From Actinomycetota bacterium (GTDB taxonomy: Bacteria; Actinomycetota; Coriobacteriia; Anaerosomatales; JAHIQC01): a stretch of 6,216 nt of DNA. This document shows positions 5,693 through 6,216 of this stretch, piece after piece; the first letter of the stretch is position 1, and each line of letters begins with the position of its first letter. Under the pieces are notes generated by a model. The model saw nothing but the letters and a program-made list of their open reading frames with translations. It was not told the DNA's origin and did not search any database. The stretch is from positions 1 to 6,216 of the forward strand of contig JAHIQC010000454.1 in the NCBI GenBank assembly GCA_018902765.1. Reading direction: 5' to 3'. The position numbers were made by a program, and so were the translations under genes.

Positions 5693-6216
5693 ATGGGTAC
5701 GCCCACAGTCGCAGCGCTCATCGCAGCCGGAGGGACGGGCGAGCGCTTCGGCGACGATCGTGGCAAGCAGATGGCTTTGGTCGCGGGTCGTCCGGTCCTG
5801 GCGCACGTGGTATCAGCATTTGCAGAAGCCGATTCTGTTGGCATCATAGTGCTCGTGGGGCACCCGGAACGTTTGGCCGAGTATGAATCCGCTGTGGCTC
5901 CCTTCTGCGGCTCTACGCCGCTTGTCACGGTATGCGGAGGTGAGACTCGTCAGGAATCCGTGGCTGCCGGGATTGCCGCCATCGCCGAGTCCTGGCCGTT
6001 CATCGCGGTGCACGATGGCGCGAGACCACTTGTGACTCCAGAGCTGATCGATCGCGTGGTCGAGGAACTATCGAAAGATGGTGAACTCGACGGACTGATT
6101 GTCGGGCATCCGGCATACGACACTGTCAAACAGGTGGACGGAGATCGCATCACGGGGTCTTTGGATCGTGACCGATGCTGGATGGTGCAAACTCCTCAGG
6201 TCTTCCGAGCGCCGGC
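5693..6216 (+). CDS. ispD: 2-C-methyl-D-erythritol 4-phosphate cytidylyltransferase IspD (3'-truncated by window)
   Basis: IspD transfers CMP from CTP to methylerythritol phosphate, the third step of the MEP (non-mevalonate) route to isoprenoid precursors. 174 complete codons are visible of a usual 225-240; the frame is still open at the window edge. Family motifs appear in order: the nucleotide-binding loop AALIAAGGTGERFG (7-20) with Arg18 and Lys25 as expected CTP-contacting residues, GGETRQESV (82-90), HDGARPLV (107-114), DTVKQV (143-148) and QTPQVFR (166-172). The start is ATG 5693: an in-frame TGA at 5675-5677 closes the frame upstream. The only Shine-Dalgarno-like element is GAGGA at 5676-5680, 12 nt away and inside yacL, so expression is probably coupled to yacL. 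Many Gram-positives have ispF next, but that region is outside the window. The assignment is secure. Confidence 0.96.
   Translation, partial: MGTPTVAALIAAGGTGERFGDDRGKQMALVAGRPVLAHVVSAFAEADSVGIIVLVGHPERLAEYESAVAPFCGSTPLVTVCGGETRQESVAAGIAAIAESWPFIAVHDGARPLVTPELIDRVVEELSKDGELDGLIVGHPAYDTVKQVDGDRITGSLDRDRCWMVQTPQVFRAP

Overview
The window is about 6.2 kb of high-GC, densely coding DNA with all genes on the + strand: clpC (5' end outside the window), radA, disA, a membrane-anchored PIN/TRAM protein of the YacL type, and ispD (3' end outside the window). This is a conserved gene order of Gram-positive bacteria. The high GC, the LGF-type ClpP-docking tripeptide and extended polar tail of ClpC, and the overall protein character point to an actinobacterium. 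Keeping the Bacillus/Clostridium-like order clpC-radA-disA-yacL-ispD suggests a deep-branching lineage such as Coriobacteriia or relatives. That placement is inference from gene order and protein character.

Layout: clpC ends at 1977 and radA starts 6 bp later with almost no Shine-Dalgarno (SD) sequence, so the two are probably translationally coupled. An 86-bp gap with a small palindrome separates radA from disA. A 114-bp gap follows disA. It holds inverted repeats, an extended -10 promoter candidate and an unusual leader for yacL: a perfect SD sits 35 nt upstream of the start codon, and a stem-loop in between would bring the two to normal spacing. yacL and ispD are 5 bp apart. No factor-independent terminator with a T-run was seen, so read-through along the whole set is plausible, with yacL-ispD possibly boosted by an internal promoter.

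Functionally the genes cover regulated proteolysis (ClpC unfoldase for ClpP), recombination and fork repair (RadA), genome-integrity signalling through cyclic di-AMP (DisA, which RadA is known to bind and restrain in other bacteria), a poorly understood membrane-tethered PIN/TRAM protein, and the MEP isoprenoid pathway (IspD).

The protein-coding content is ordinary and intact. The unusual content is in nucleic-acid structure: the apparent split ribosome-binding site of yacL, a perfect 17-bp inverted repeat inside the radA linker, further hairpins in radA, and a 17-nt palindrome near the end of yacL. No new multi-gene system is evident.
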